DNA of 64,000 bases from Symsagittifera roscoffensis (Eukaryota; Xenacoelomorpha; Acoela; Convolutidae). Below, one piece after another: positions 32,352-44,678 of this stretch; position 1 is the first letter of the stretch, and each line of letters opens with the position of its first letter. Position numbers and translations under genes: made by a program. The stretch is from NCBI RefSeq assembly GCF_963678635.1, contig NC_087063.1, forward strand, positions 79,383,617-79,447,616. Reading direction: 5' to 3'. The notes under the pieces are model-generated. The model saw only the letters and a program-made list of their open reading frames with translations, searched no databases and was not told the origin of the DNA.

Positions 32352-35300
32352 TTTTGAATGTAAATTTTCCTTTCATAGTTTTATTTATCCCGAGGAAATT
32401 AAATTTACTGGCTTAATTTTGTTTTTAATGGTCTGAGTAAAAAGCGAAAAAAGCCCACGTTTTTATCCAACTTGATGGTTCCTTCTTTAATTAACGGAAC
32501 ATTTTGGAACTAGCATCGATTCAAGCTATGTCTCCTTACAAATTTGTGAAACAACTAGTGTAACCGAATCAATGAGTCATTTATTTGTTAGTCTGTGCCA
32601 GTTTTTTGCACCAGCAATGGTATTGCAACCGGGTAATAGACTTTTTTCCGTAAGCAAATTTGTCTACAAGACTCGTCTGGACTCATCTCTACCTTGTTTC
32701 ATTATGTATTCAAATTTCTCAGCGTTCCTGGCCAACCGAGCCTGGAGGTAACGAATATGCCTGGGCTGCCAAAGGTCCCCAGATCGAGTCTGACCAGGAT
32801 CTAATTTATTTTCAAACGAGATATATTCTGTTTAAAAAGATTGTCGGCCTATTATTTGTCTGCTTATCTGTTGTCGGCTTAGTTGTGACATCTTGGAATT
32901 GTTTTTTTTTTCTACCAGCGATTTTTTAATATTGTTTTTAGTGTATATTTGTCCCATATTTTTGATTTTTTTTTCGTTTTCTCGAAAAATGTTTCTCTCA
33001 AACTTAAGTTTTTGGTTTCAATGGACAGAACTGTTTTAAAAAGCTCCCCTGCATAAGTGGCTACGATTAATTTATGTTATGGCCCTCGGAATTGTCAAAA
33101 TTCTTATTTTTGACCGTTTCGTGGATCTTTTCGACTTTTCTCGAAAACTTACCTCTCAAATCTGATATTTTGAGTTTAATGAGACAGAAGTTAGTGGGAA
33201 TCTCCTCTGCATTAGCGAACACTAACAAGAAAAAATTTTACAAGAAATTATCGCCCTCTGAAAAGTCAAACTTTTAATTTTTTTGACCGATTTTTAAACT
33301 TTTCTTGAATATTCTCGAAAACTACCCTGCCATACCTAAGATTTTGGTTTCAATTCTCAGAAAGGGCTTAGTTATGGCCCTCGGAAAAGTAAAATTTTAG
33401 ATTTTATGGCCGTTTTTTTAGAAGATTTAGACTGTTCTCGAAAACTATTCTGCCAAATCTGATATTGTGGGTTCAATGAGATAACGGGTAGTGGGACGCT
33501 CCTGTGCATTAGTGGACACTTTAAAAAGTTTTACACAAGAACTTATCGCCTTTGAAAAGTCAATTTTTTGATTTTTTGATCGTTTTAAACTTTTTCAATA
33601 TTCTCAAAAACTACCCTGCCGTACCTGAGACTTTGGATTTAAACGGTTTGCAGAAAAACGTTATGTATTTTGGCAAGTCTTTTGAACGTTTTTTAGAACT
33701 TTCGACCGCTTAGAAACTTTTTGATTTTTTCTAAAATCTTACAATCAAATCTGAAATGAATAAATTCATTGGAAAACGAGCTGTGATAATTGTTCATGCA
33801 GAAGCAGCGATTCCTTAACTTTTTAGAAGAGAAATGTTATCTTTTTGGGAAAATTGATTATCTCAAAAAAAGTTTCTCACTTATTTTAGTAGAGAAACAG
33901 CTTATTTTTAAGGCAAAGTCCAATTTTCGAAATCACGCTTTTCATGCCGCATCAGTAAAGCAAACTCAGTCAATATTACCTGAGTACCTCCAGCTTTAGC
34001 TCTGCCTGAAGGACAATTTTGGTTCACCTAGTTTTTTTCATTATCTATATATTTTTTGACTGTTTTTTTATGTTTGTTTTGTATTGCAAGTGATCGGAAG
34101 CTCTGCTTCACCTCTGTGTAATATTATTTAGGTTGCTTGTTTGATCCGATTTGGAACGAGGTATAAAAAGAGCATAAAAGAAAATGCTCTTTTTATTCTT
34201 CGTTCTTTCTGACTGTTTTTTTTTAACTTTTTGAATTTTCTCGAAAACTACTCTCCCACATCTGAGTTTCTGGGATCACTCAATAGAATGGTTTGTGTGA
34301 AGCTCCTTTGAAAACAGGTCTTTGCCAAATTTTTTTCAGACTAAAACTAATGGCCCTGGGAAATGGAAAAATTTTGATTTTGACCGTTGTTTGGCTTCTA
34401 TCGATGACTCTCCTGCCAAACCTGATATAATCGGTTTAACCGAAACAACAGGTTTTTGAAGTGCTACCTTTTTACTTGTTTTTGCCTATTTTTTTGAAAA
34501 AGTTATGGTTTTCAAAAAAAAAAAAATTTGAAACTTGCTGTTTTTTGAAAACTTTTTGATTTATTCGAAAACTATCGTGCCAATTCTCAGGTTCAGTGTT
34601 CAATCGAGAAACCCGATTTTGGGAATCTTCTCCACTTTAGCGGCCACGACTTGCTTGCTGCAGACAAAAGTTTTGGATTTCGGGAAAGCAAGTTTTGTAT
34701 TTTCTGACTTTTTTTTGTTGAAACTTTTTGGATTTTCTTGAAAACTACTCTATCAAATCTGAGATAAAAAATTCAATCAAAAGAACTGGTTGCGAGATTT
34801 TTTCTGGCGGAAGTGGCGACTCCTTATTTTTTTCACTCTTCGCACTATTTATTTTAGCAGAGAAACAATTCAAGTTTTGAGTTAAGTCCATTTTTTGAAA
34901 TATTTCATTTCGTCCTGCGCCAATAAAACAAATTAAAAAATTATTCATAAAAGCAAAGCTTGTGTGATAGTATGACCTCGCTTTATTTCCAACCTAAGTC
35001 GCAAATTTTGGTGTTCATTTTGAAAGTGTTCATTTTGATCAATAACCAGCTAATAAGTACAGCCTATGCCAAGGATATTAACACCTTGAAGCTAAAGTGC
35101 TATTTTATTACAAATAGCACTTTAGCTTCAAGGTATCATCGATCTGTAGCGTAGATGTAGGGAAGGAGACCCGCAACAAAATAAGAGGGCTCGAACTTTG
35201 GCAGATTCGGATGTTTTAAATGAACTTTTTCGTATACTAGTTAAAATGCTTTCGCTCTTGAAATTGAGGCATGTTATTTGGTAAATTTGTTTTTTTTTTC

Positions 35301-37442
35301 AAACTGACTACTACTGCTATTGTGTCATAATTTTGTAGACTCAAAGTTTTACTCATTCAGTCTTTCCCAGTATCAGTTATATTTTTGCTCGTGTATGCGA
35401 AGCGCAACTTCGCCTGTGTAAACACGTACCTCCAGCTTTAGCTGCCCTCTAGTTTTATTTTATCGAGACGTGCAGAAATTTTGGTTCGCCTAGTTTTGTT
35501 TCAACTTTTTTCAATTTTTTTTCGATTTCTGTTTTTTTTTTTGTTTTTGTATGGCTTCGATTTGCCTCTGTCTATTTTGAAAAAAAAGTTTGGTTTGTTT
35601 ATTTATTTCTATACAGTTTTTTTTGCAAAAAGTCTAAAATTTGTTCACGCTCAATTTTGATTTTTCGCGGTTTGACTTGTGATTTTTTGTGAAAGTTCAA
35701 AACATTTCCATTTTTGAAAGGAAGGCAAATTCCACTATCGCACAGCAAAAGTGTTCAGGTCACGGAAAACGTGATCGACTTCTAATTTCGAAAATGGAAA
35801 TTAATTTCCATTTCCAGATTTCCCAGCGAAATAAAAGTTTTACCTATTGAGGGTAATTGAAGCAAAAAGGTGTCCATCATATTTTTTTTTACAAATTCAA
35901 AGAGCTTTAAGGTCCTTATATTTTTTCTTCGAAATTCAAAAGTGTTTGAAAAATGAAGTCAGTTTGTTTTTCAGTTTCCTTGCGTTCATTACTCTTTTCC
36001 AACTGTCAGTTGGTTATGTTTCCTTTTATCAGAACTATTTTTGCCGTTTTTGCTTGTTGGCGAAATTTGCTTTTCAGAATTTTATTGCTTCACTTGAGTT
36101 GTACTGATCAAGAAAGTCCTTTTGATTCTTAATAAAGAATATTCTTCTAAGTTTTCTGGATTCATCTGGTCTATATTTTTTCAATGCTCTTTCTTTTCGT
36201 TTTTTTCTTCAAGAGTTGAAAGAAATTAATTTTTTGGTTATCCTGTTCATTGGCTATTTTCCCAAGTTTTTGTTGGCTATGTTCTCATTTTTTATCTATT
36301 CCATTCGTAACATATGTTTTTTTAACCTAAAAGCTACTTCGTTTCAGCTCCTTGTATTTTAACTCTGTCTATGCAAAACGCGTTAGAGTTTTGGATTGTT
36401 TTTACACTTGCGAAGAGGAGAGCAAGTGTCTTGTAATAAGTTGATACAATGTTTTTTTATGCTGTAAACAATTTCATTGTGGTTGCAAGTGGTGGTCATT
36501 TTAGTAGTTTCAGGGCGGACTTAAACGTTTTTTCGAAATCATTTTCTATCGGCTCAACTGGTGTCTGCTCAAAGATTATCGTTCTGTTTCGGCTTCGTAA
36601 GTTCTGTTTTGTTACTAATATGCTTATGATGAAATTTCATTGAGATATACGAAATTTTATGGTTTTCAAATGTTTTTGTCGTATCGCAAGTGATGCGAAG
36701 CTCAGCTTCGCTTGTGTTGAAAATGATTTATATCAACTTTGTGCATATAAAAATTTAAAGTTTTCAAGAATGAAAGTGTACTGGTTACCTTTCAAAAATT
36801 TCCTGACTGTGTAATCTTTCTACATTTTTTCAAAATAATGTCTCAAAAAAGTTGGCGAAAGAGTATCTTATAGGTTTTTTGGAAAAATTCGGGAAGTCAA
36901 TTTGATCTATCCATCTTTTCTTTTTTAAAAAACTTACTATGAATGGCTATTCAGGTAGTTGAAAAAGAACTGCAACTGAAATTAAAATGAAGCTAAATAA
37001 TTCAAAAAGTTTTTCGCAATTGATTATCTTTAGGTGTCGCAAGCAACGCTTGTGTTATAAGATCAATATTTTTCCAACTTTATCCGCAACTTTCTTTAAA
37101 CAGTTCTTATGTTTGTTTTCGGTTCAGATTAGCTTGGATTTGGAGGTTTCCATTGAATTTTGGTTTTTGCGCTTATTTAGCGATGCTTTTGTTAAAAGAT
37201 CATTTCGTTCTTTCCAACCTTATTGGATTTTTTTTCAGTTCGATTTTAATGGCTTTTCTGCTGTTTTTTTTTCAAAATCGTGCTACATTTTTTTTCAGTA
37301 GCTAGTTTGTAGCCGCTGTTTTATTCGTTTTGATTGTAACAAATTCAGTATAGTTAAAATTTCAGTATAATTAAAGCTTGCGTAGATAACGAAATCCATA
37401 TATCCGTCAAAATCACGTCTGCCTCAAAGTTTTTATATCCTT
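32352..37442 (+). repeat. Right-contig copy of the 3' flank and repeat mosaic
   Basis: Collinear with 16613-24626 after removal of the two extra tandem units. It contains one left terminus (about 32606-32645) and right termini at about 34081-34118, 35393-35423 and 36675-36715. No genes. Confidence 0.6.
35083..35134. repeat. Perfect 21-bp palindrome arms, 10-base loop
   Basis: ACCTTGAAGCTAAAGTGCTAT (35083-35103) is the exact reverse complement of 35114-35134. In the left-contig copy (22272-22313) the right arm is identical, but the left arm is replaced by a short unrelated 'acagactat'. The paralogous sequence near 47976 also has 'acagactat', so the palindrome is the derived state. Confidence 0.95.
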
Positions 37443-39395
37443 TTACCCTTGCGATAAGCAATGGTTTTGCAACAGGGTACAAGACTTTTACCATGAATAA
37501 TTTTGCTTACATGATGACTGAAATTGTTGGCCAACTCTATCTGTGCTTCAGTCAGCTAACAGATAAGTTTTGAGCGTGTCTGCTTTTTAAATGCAGGTTC
37601 TATACGAAATCTATCTATTATATATTTAAATGCGGGCTTCACTATCTTGCTACGTTTAAGCTTTTTCAACGTATTTTTTTTGCATGTTTAACGAAAGAGT
37701 TTTTGCACGTTAGAGCTATGCCGTATATTGCAATTTTGAAGAATTTTTTTCAATTTTCCAGTTTGATTTCCAGGATTATTTCATCAATTTTGAAATTAGC
37801 AACAGAATAGTGGGATGCTGTCAGGGTTCTCCAGGGGTTGCGAATATGGTCTCCAAATTTGAACACCCAAAACCTTTTAGTTTACGAGATACGGCGATTT
37901 TTCGTTGGATTTTTTCAAAATTTTCAGAAAACTCAATATCAGAAATAATCTTCAACTTCGAAATTCTCAACACTGTACTTAAGGGCTGTTAGGGAATTTT
38001 CAGGAAATGCAACTTTTGCCTTAAAATAAGACTGCTCATATTTCTTTTCATTTTTTAACTAAAACTTAGATTTTAAAAAATTCAAAAGAAATTTTCAACG
38101 TTGTAGTGTTCTCAAGAGTTCCAAGTTGCAAATCTTGCGTAAAAATGCGACTGCTCTTGTTTTCTAGATGAGACGTTTTTCATGTCTTTTTTAGATTGTT
38201 AAAAGAAATTAGATATAAAAAAGTTCTTTAAATTCTCATATTTATAACCAGGGTACAGCAGTTGCGAATTTTGCTTACAAACATGAGTGCTCAAATTCTT
38301 GTAGTTTTCGAGATATTACGTTTTTTGTTATTTTTTAAAAAGTTTTCAGGAAACTTCAAATTTTTTTCAAATTTTGACTTTGCCTACCCTGCTGTTGGGG
38401 GCTGTCAGAGTACGCTCATGGGCCGCGAATGTTGCCTCCAAATGTTACTGCTCCAATATTTCTAGTTCTCAAGATATGGCTTTTTTGTGATTCTTTCAAA
38501 TCTTCAACAGAAAACTCAAATTTTAACTTTTCAAAGTAATTTGAAATTCGTAACCCTGTAGTAAGGACTGCGAGGGTTATCTTAGGAGTTCCAAGTTGCA
38601 AATCCTTGTAATTTTCGAGATGTGACGTTAGTTGTGATTTTTTCAAAAAATTTTCAGAAATCTTAAATTTAATTTGAGAAAACTCAGTATTTGAAACTCT
38701 CAACACTGTAGCTGGGTAATGAGATTTTTCTCAAGAATAGCAAATCTTGCGTTCAAACGCGACTGCTCAATTGCTTAACGTTTCCGAGATGAGACGTTTT
38801 TGTGTCATTTTAAGATTAAGGTTTTGAGATAAAAACGACACAGAATTTTGGTTTTTCAAAATTTGAATTTAAAAAAATAGAATAGAATTTTTTCACACTT
38901 GAAATTACCAATCCTTTAATTGGGTGCTGCCATAGTACACTCAAAGGATGCAAATCGTTTTTCCAATATATGCTGTTTTATATGCGGTGTTAAAAATTCG
39001 AAGCACCGGTGGTGCGTTACACGCTGGTTTGTTTTTAAGTTGGCTGTAAATTTACCAACTCTGATTTCGGAATATCAGTTTTTTTCGTTTTTTATTTATC
39101 TTTTTCTGTTAACTCGGCCTAAAACTTTCTGATTATAGTATTATGGTTAAGCTATCTATTTTTAATTCTTTTGATGACCAGAAAGAGTTTTTATCGAAAT
39201 GTTTTGAAGGGGAGACTTTATTGCGTTTGTTTTTTTTTTTAAATCGGCTGAGCTTGTGTCTTCTCAAGAAATGTAGGCTTTCTAACCGCTTTGTAAATTA
39301 TGTTTCGATGCTAATTTAACTGTGTAACTTGGCGTGTTTTGTGCAAGGAACATCCTTCAAGACAGCTATATGAAAGCTTTTGGAAGATCGATTTT

Positions 39396-40988
39396 CAGAC
39401 CTAGTTTCAGACCTACTTATTTGAACGGACTCAACGAGTTTTAGTAAATGGACAATTCTCTGATTGGAAGAAAATAACATGCGGTGTTCCTCAAGGCTCG
39501 ATACTGGGACCTTTGCTTTTCCTAATTTACGTAAATGACCTTCCATCAGCATGCAAATCAGTTGAAGTAACACTGTTTGCAGATGACACCAACCTGACGG
39601 CAATTGGTTGCCAAATAACTCAAATTAGAGAAGATATTGGCAAGCTGGATCGTTGGCTTCTCGCCAACAAGTTAATAGTTAATAGTGATAAAACAAATCA
39701 AATGAATATAAAAAGTGCTTCCAATTATCGCTTCAAGCTTAATTCTTCTAACATTATACTAAAACCCGTATGCAAATATCTAGGAATTTATATAGATTGT
39801 AAGTTATCTTATCAAACTCATATTGATAATGTTAAAATGAGACTCGGTAAACAATGTGGAATTATATCAAAACTGAGGCATTACGTGCCGCTTTCACAAT
39901 TACTAGAATACTACAGAAGTAATGTTGTTCCTATAATACAATACGGAATTCTGATTTACGGTTGCTGCAGTCGAAGTTCACTGGAGTGTTTATTTCTTTT
40001 ACAAAAGAAAATAATTAAATTTATGTTCTTTCGAAAGAAAATGTACTCCTGTAATGACATTTTTCTTAAATACAATTTTCTATCGGTTTTCGAATTGCAT
40101 GTATACGAATTGCTCAAATTTGTTCTGCGCTCAATTAATTCCTTTCATTCAGAGAGTTTCCTTAACAATTTGTTTGTTTTTAATAATCGGCAGAGACAAA
40201 CAAGAAACTCAAAATACAATTTACTATTAGAACCTCTTTGCAAGAAAAGATTTGAACGTTTTTCTATTCGATATCGTGCTTGCAAGCTTTTTAACTTATT
40301 GAGACTGCAAAATATAATTCCTGAAAATATTGAAAGTTTTTCTGAGACAAAAGTAAAAGTGTTTTACCATAATTTCAAAAATACATTTTTGTTGCAAAAC
40401 GACGAACTAACAAAACTTATCTACGATTTGTAGTACTTTTTCCCTTTTTCCTTTTTTCTTTAAAATGATTATCGTTGGTTAAATGCTACCAGGCAACTGC
40501 TCTAGCTTCCGATTCTCGTGCTAAAATATGAAGCTCTAAATCCTTGTAGTTTAGGAGATATGGCCATTTTTACGATTTTTCGAAAAATATTAAACACTTA
40601 GTAAAAAAAAGAAAAAGAAGGAAAAAAAAAAAAAAAATTATTTTTCTTAAAAATTATTTTAAAACTCACCTGCGACCGTGAACCTGGTTGTCTTAAGTTA
40701 AAGTTGATGGGCTCTTTCAGTAACGCCAACAAAAAATCTTAACTTACGGAAGAAAACCTACTTCAAAACTTTTTTTTTTTTCAAATTTCGTTTTTTTTTT
40801 TTTTTTTTTTCATTAAATATTAGTGTTAAATCTTTATGTTTGAACAACTTAAGGGTAGACCCTGGAGGACCTTTAGGTCCCGTTGTCTATCCTCTCTAAG
40901 TCGCATCATTTAACTTAAATTATAAATATATTCAATGTTGTATTTAATGCTGACTAGAGAAATAAATTCTTTCTTTCTTTCTTTCTTT
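39396..40988 (+). mobile_element. 5'-truncated non-LTR retrotransposon (LINE)
   Basis: About 1.6 kb is present here and absent at the matching site in the left contig (gatcgatttt|gtttttgtctc, about 26591-26602). It begins inside the reverse transcriptase domain and ends in a (TTTC)n tail at about 40972-40988, typical of target-primed reverse transcription with 5' truncation. T-only microhomology at the site prevents defining a target duplication. Confidence 0.9.
39405..40433 (+). pseudogene. Reverse transcriptase C-terminal part of the LINE
   Basis: The open frame runs from 39405 (after an in-frame TAG at 39402) to the TAG at 40431. It reads YLFERTQRVLVNGQFSDWKK, then GVPQGSILGPLLFLIYVNDL, then the FADD active-site motif (the Y/FADD box with two catalytic Asp), followed by the thumb (KYLGIYIDCKLSYQTHI). 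The endonuclease and N-terminal fingers are missing because of 5' truncation, so it cannot be autonomous. The unbroken 343 codons suggest a young insertion. The clade is of the CR1/Jockey/L2 kind, and I cannot place it more finely. Confidence 0.9.
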
Positions 40989-43259
40989 GTTTTTGTCTCA
41001 ATTTCTGTCCGATAATTTCACATGCTTTAATTGTGTTGTATCGCAAGTAGAGTTATAGACACATTTTTAAGATTTTGGCGATTTTTAGCATACCAATTCT
41101 TTGTATTATAATCGACCTTTTGGTTTGAATTTTTAACTAATTTTCCAGTGTGTGATGTATTTTTTTCAAGTTTTTGGAAATTGTTCTTGATTTTTTTAAT
41201 GCATAGCAAGTTGTGCGAAGCTCTGCTTCCCCTATGTGTCTACAATATATTGTGAAGAAGGGGGTAGCGATTAGATTTAGCTTTTCAAAGATGCGAAGTC
41301 CTTGAGCGGTTACCGAAAATATATAAACAAGCAACCTTTCGATAAAGTAGCCAAATAACACTTTAAAAGCTTTTTTGTGTCTGTTATATGGCTCGAAATT
41401 CATTGTTTTACTTATTGAAAACTGGATCATAAAGCTTGATTCTGATTGGTTGAAATGGATCTCTTTAACAATATCGCCCCTTTTGCCAAAGGGGGATATT
41501 CATTACTAGGTACCCGAGGGGGGACATAGAAAGAGATCCGATGAAATTAACAAATGCGAGGGAGCTCTGAAGCTTAATTTAAACATATTGCTCATTCAAC
41601 GATTTGGTATTTTTGGGCGGCGTAACAAAAGTTCCGAGTTTTGAAAAGATTCATCAATCACGTATCAAACTTTTGCCCTGAATCTGATGTAATTGCGGAC
41701 ATCTCGAAATAAAAGTGACTAAAATTTTTATTCGGTTCATCCGTCGGTTGGAAACAAAATAAAGCGCCATTTCTTTGTTCTGTGACTGAATGTTTAACTG
41801 TTTTCTCCCATAATTAATCTTCTGTAAAACATTTTACATGTAAATTTTCATGCTCGAACCTTGAATTTATAAAGTAATCAGATGGCAGTTATGCAAAAAG
41901 GTAAAATGCTCAGTGGTTGGAAAATTGACCAAGTCTCCCTTGTTTTGTTTTCCTCAAATAACAGTTTGTTGAGTTTTTTCACGCTCAGGCTGAGACAGAA
42001 ATGCAATTACATGCACAATGCTTCCTGTCTAAATTTAAATGTTCATCACTGAATTGAAACAATGATTTACGATGAACGATCGTTCCAATTGTGGTGTGTG
42101 GCTGAGAAGGACTTCATTTTGTTTTAATATTCTAACGTCAGTTCTATTTTAAGAATGCTTCAGTTGAACGGAGTGATGTTCTCGTTCAATTTCTCATCGG
42201 TTAATTATTTTCAGATCTGAAGTTGTAATTTAATGCCAAAATTTTGACATTTAAGCTGAACTCTGAAGAATGCCATTTAGCACTGGAAATTTTGACAGGT
42301 TAGTTAAATGAACAACTATCGGGCTAAGATTTATTGGCTTTTTGTTCCGACCATGTCAACTGAAAGTGAGTGGAAGGAGCTTCGTCGTAGGGTCCGTTTT
42401 CTCGAACAAAAACTGACGACCTCGAGCCCTATAAGTCGTGATTGGGATTATGAAAAAGTTGTCTTTGTCGGGAAAAACTAGCTTGATTTTTTGTTTGTCA
42501 GACTAAGTAAGTCGAAGTTTGATGAGAGGCTGGTCTCATATTTTTTTTGGTACAAGTGTGATTGTTGGGTACCTGAAAAAAAAAGCAAGTATGAAATATG
42601 GGTCCCGAAATTTTTTAGAAAGATTCAAAAACAAAAGTAACCAAATTCTTTACCTGTTTCCAAACTTTTTAAGAACAAAAAAACTCTTATAGGGACTCCA
42701 TCTATATTTTAGAGAACCAACTATCATATTTGTACCTTCCTTTTCTACTACAATTTTAAGGTAATTTTAACCATAGTTACCGACCGTTCTGTCTTGAATT
42801 CAATCGCTCTTCCTTAAAAAATACCGGAAATTTTTTTTTTTGAATTGAATTTTATTTTTCAGTCTGTTTGGTTTCAACTTTCTGTGCTTTTTGCACAGAA
42901 ATTGGCTATCCTTGATGAATTAAGAAATTGTTTCTTCGTGAATATGCATGCAAAAAACGCCTGTATGTTTTTAGTTTATTGTTGAGATTACAGGTTCTAA
43001 TTCGCTTCTTCAGAATTTATTTTGACTGGAAGTTGCTCGATAAATACTGTAACGCTTAAAAAAACTCATTGATTCATTACGTTTATCATCCTCGACGAAT
43101 GCAAAGTTAGTGCAGATAATTAACCCACTTCTTACCATCCATAAACCTAAAATTTAGATCCCACCTTTGCTAATTTCTTAATCCTCCTTGAACACATTAC
43201 CACAGTGAAAACGCACTTCCTGAAAACTTACTGAAAAACAATCTTACTGACGCTTAATC

Positions 43260-43770
43260 TGGGGGTGCAGCAAAAAGTTATTAAATATAATGCCATTGGG
43301 CGTACTGTTCTGAATTAAGCAGCTCGTGTTTGGTAGAAACCTTCATTAAATGAATATTTTTGGGATGAGCTTCAAAAACGACAAAACACGGCACTGAGAA
43401 TTGTAACTGGCACAAAATTGACTACAGTTGAGCATCTTCAATGTGAAACTCAAAAGCTGCCCGCTAAGGAACACAATGAAATGTTTAGCGAACAACTGGC
43501 TGCCATCAACAAGAACGATGTGACTACCAAGCACAACTTATTGTCGAGACTTAATATAACAACGCTTGCCGAAAGTTTTAAATCAAGAAATAGCTTGAAA
43601 AAAAACAGCCTTTCGCACACAAAAAATTAGCTTTATGTCGTTGCTGAACAATTGCTCAAAGTGTAACGCTAGTCTGCATGACATAGACTACCTCTTTAAC
43701 TGTCCTTCGAAGCCATTATCTTGTAAACTTGACGACCTGTGGGACAACCCATTGAAGTCGCAAAATGGCT
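43260..43770 (+). pseudogene. Jockey-like LINE ORF2 C-terminal remnant, right-contig copy
   Basis: Adjacent frames give 'QNTALRIVTG', then 'TTVEHLQCETQKLPAKEHNE' and, after a stop near 43628, 'LNNCSKCNASLHDIDYLFNC' plus 'LDDLWDNPLKSQ'. This matches the end of Jockey-type polyproteins: the '.HL..ET..LP..EHN...' block followed by a CxxC...H/Y LFNC...DLW.NP zinc knuckle. Stops and a frame change make it non-functional. The left-contig allele at 28960-29985 has the MITE inserted. Confidence 0.75.
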
Positions 43771-44426
43771 TAACATACCAACATAGCTGGGCAAATGGTA
43801 GTTTTTCTCGGTTCTTCGCTTTAATTAAAAACTGCCCACTATTATCAGGCATGGAATTTTTGCCCGGCTCTCCGTACCAAAAACTGCCCAAGGGGTCCTT
43901 CCCGTCGAGTACTGCATATAAACAAAATGAAGACACGTGTTGGGCGACCCTTACTGTTTGCAGATACAAACAAAAACAAGAATGCACAGGTTTCCTCTGA
44001 GAACAGACATTTGATTGGTCAACAGTGCAACCAATCATACGGCTTTTTGACATATTAAGTATTGTATTATGTAAGCAATGGAATCTCATATTCATGAGGG
44101 TTTCTAAGTACTTTTGATCGCATAATTGAAATATTCTGAATCGAACTACAAGTTTTTACCTTTCTGCCAATGGTGAGATAGATGATTTCTCTTAGTTACA
44201 GAAAAGCTTTGCGTGTAAAATTTGGGGCTTTTCATATTTGAGTCGACTTTGTGAATCTCGAATTAGCAGGCTGGAAATGATACTGTTTTTGATTGGTGCT
44301 AATAGGTTGAATTGTCTCTATATTAGTTATAATCTCGAGTTCAGTTATATATATTTTTTCCAACTTCGACTTTATTTCGATAGGAATAAGTAAAACTACC
44401 CTGATTTCCACGCTTTTTTCTTCTAG

Positions 44427-44678
44427 ACTGTTGGACAAGGCGACCAGCCAGATCCTGCTTGAGCCAGATTGGGATGCGACCCTTCAGCTGTGTGATGCAG
44501 TGAGAGCGGGCGAAGTGACCCCCAAGTATGCGGCCTCGGCTGTGTCCAAGAAGGTTATGGACAAGAACTCCAATGTCTGTCTCTTTGCACTGTCAGTGGC
44601 CGAGTCTTGCATGAAGAACTGTGGAGCTAAATTTCACGAAGAGTTGCTCACTTGGCAGTTTGTGGAGAATCTACACAA
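44427..44678 (+). CDS. HGS: HGS/HRS exon encoding the N-terminal VHS domain
   Basis: Acceptor 'cttttttcttctag' ends at 44426 and the donor GTTAGT starts at 44679. It encodes LLDKATSQILLEPDWDATLQ, LCDAVRAGEVTPKYAASAVS, KKVMDKNSNVCLFALSVAES and CMKNCGAKFHEELL, colinear with the first helices of the HRS VHS domain. HRS is the ESCRT-0 subunit on early endosomes that binds ubiquitinated cargo, STAM and clathrin. The trailing AA joins the T at 47387 to give an Asn codon, then LAKKSELPIRTK. The missing N-terminal exon would supply the residues before LLDK. The left-contig allele is 30646-30897. Confidence 0.92.

Larger units (their letters stand above)
37443..41239 (+). mobile_element. Hairpin-ended (Helentron-like) element, right-contig copy, with LINE insertion
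   Basis: The left end TTACCCTTGCGATAAGCAAT is at 37443, and the right end is at 41201-41239 (gcatagcaagttgtgcgaag, ctctgcttcc, CCTATGTGT). It is collinear with 24627-26853 except for the LINE at about 39396-40988. Confidence 0.65.

Noticed and set aside
43635-44000. 121-residue frame as a host gene
   Set aside because: Its first third is the zinc-knuckle end of a Jockey-like LINE. The rest has no recognisable domain, and the other copy is broken.
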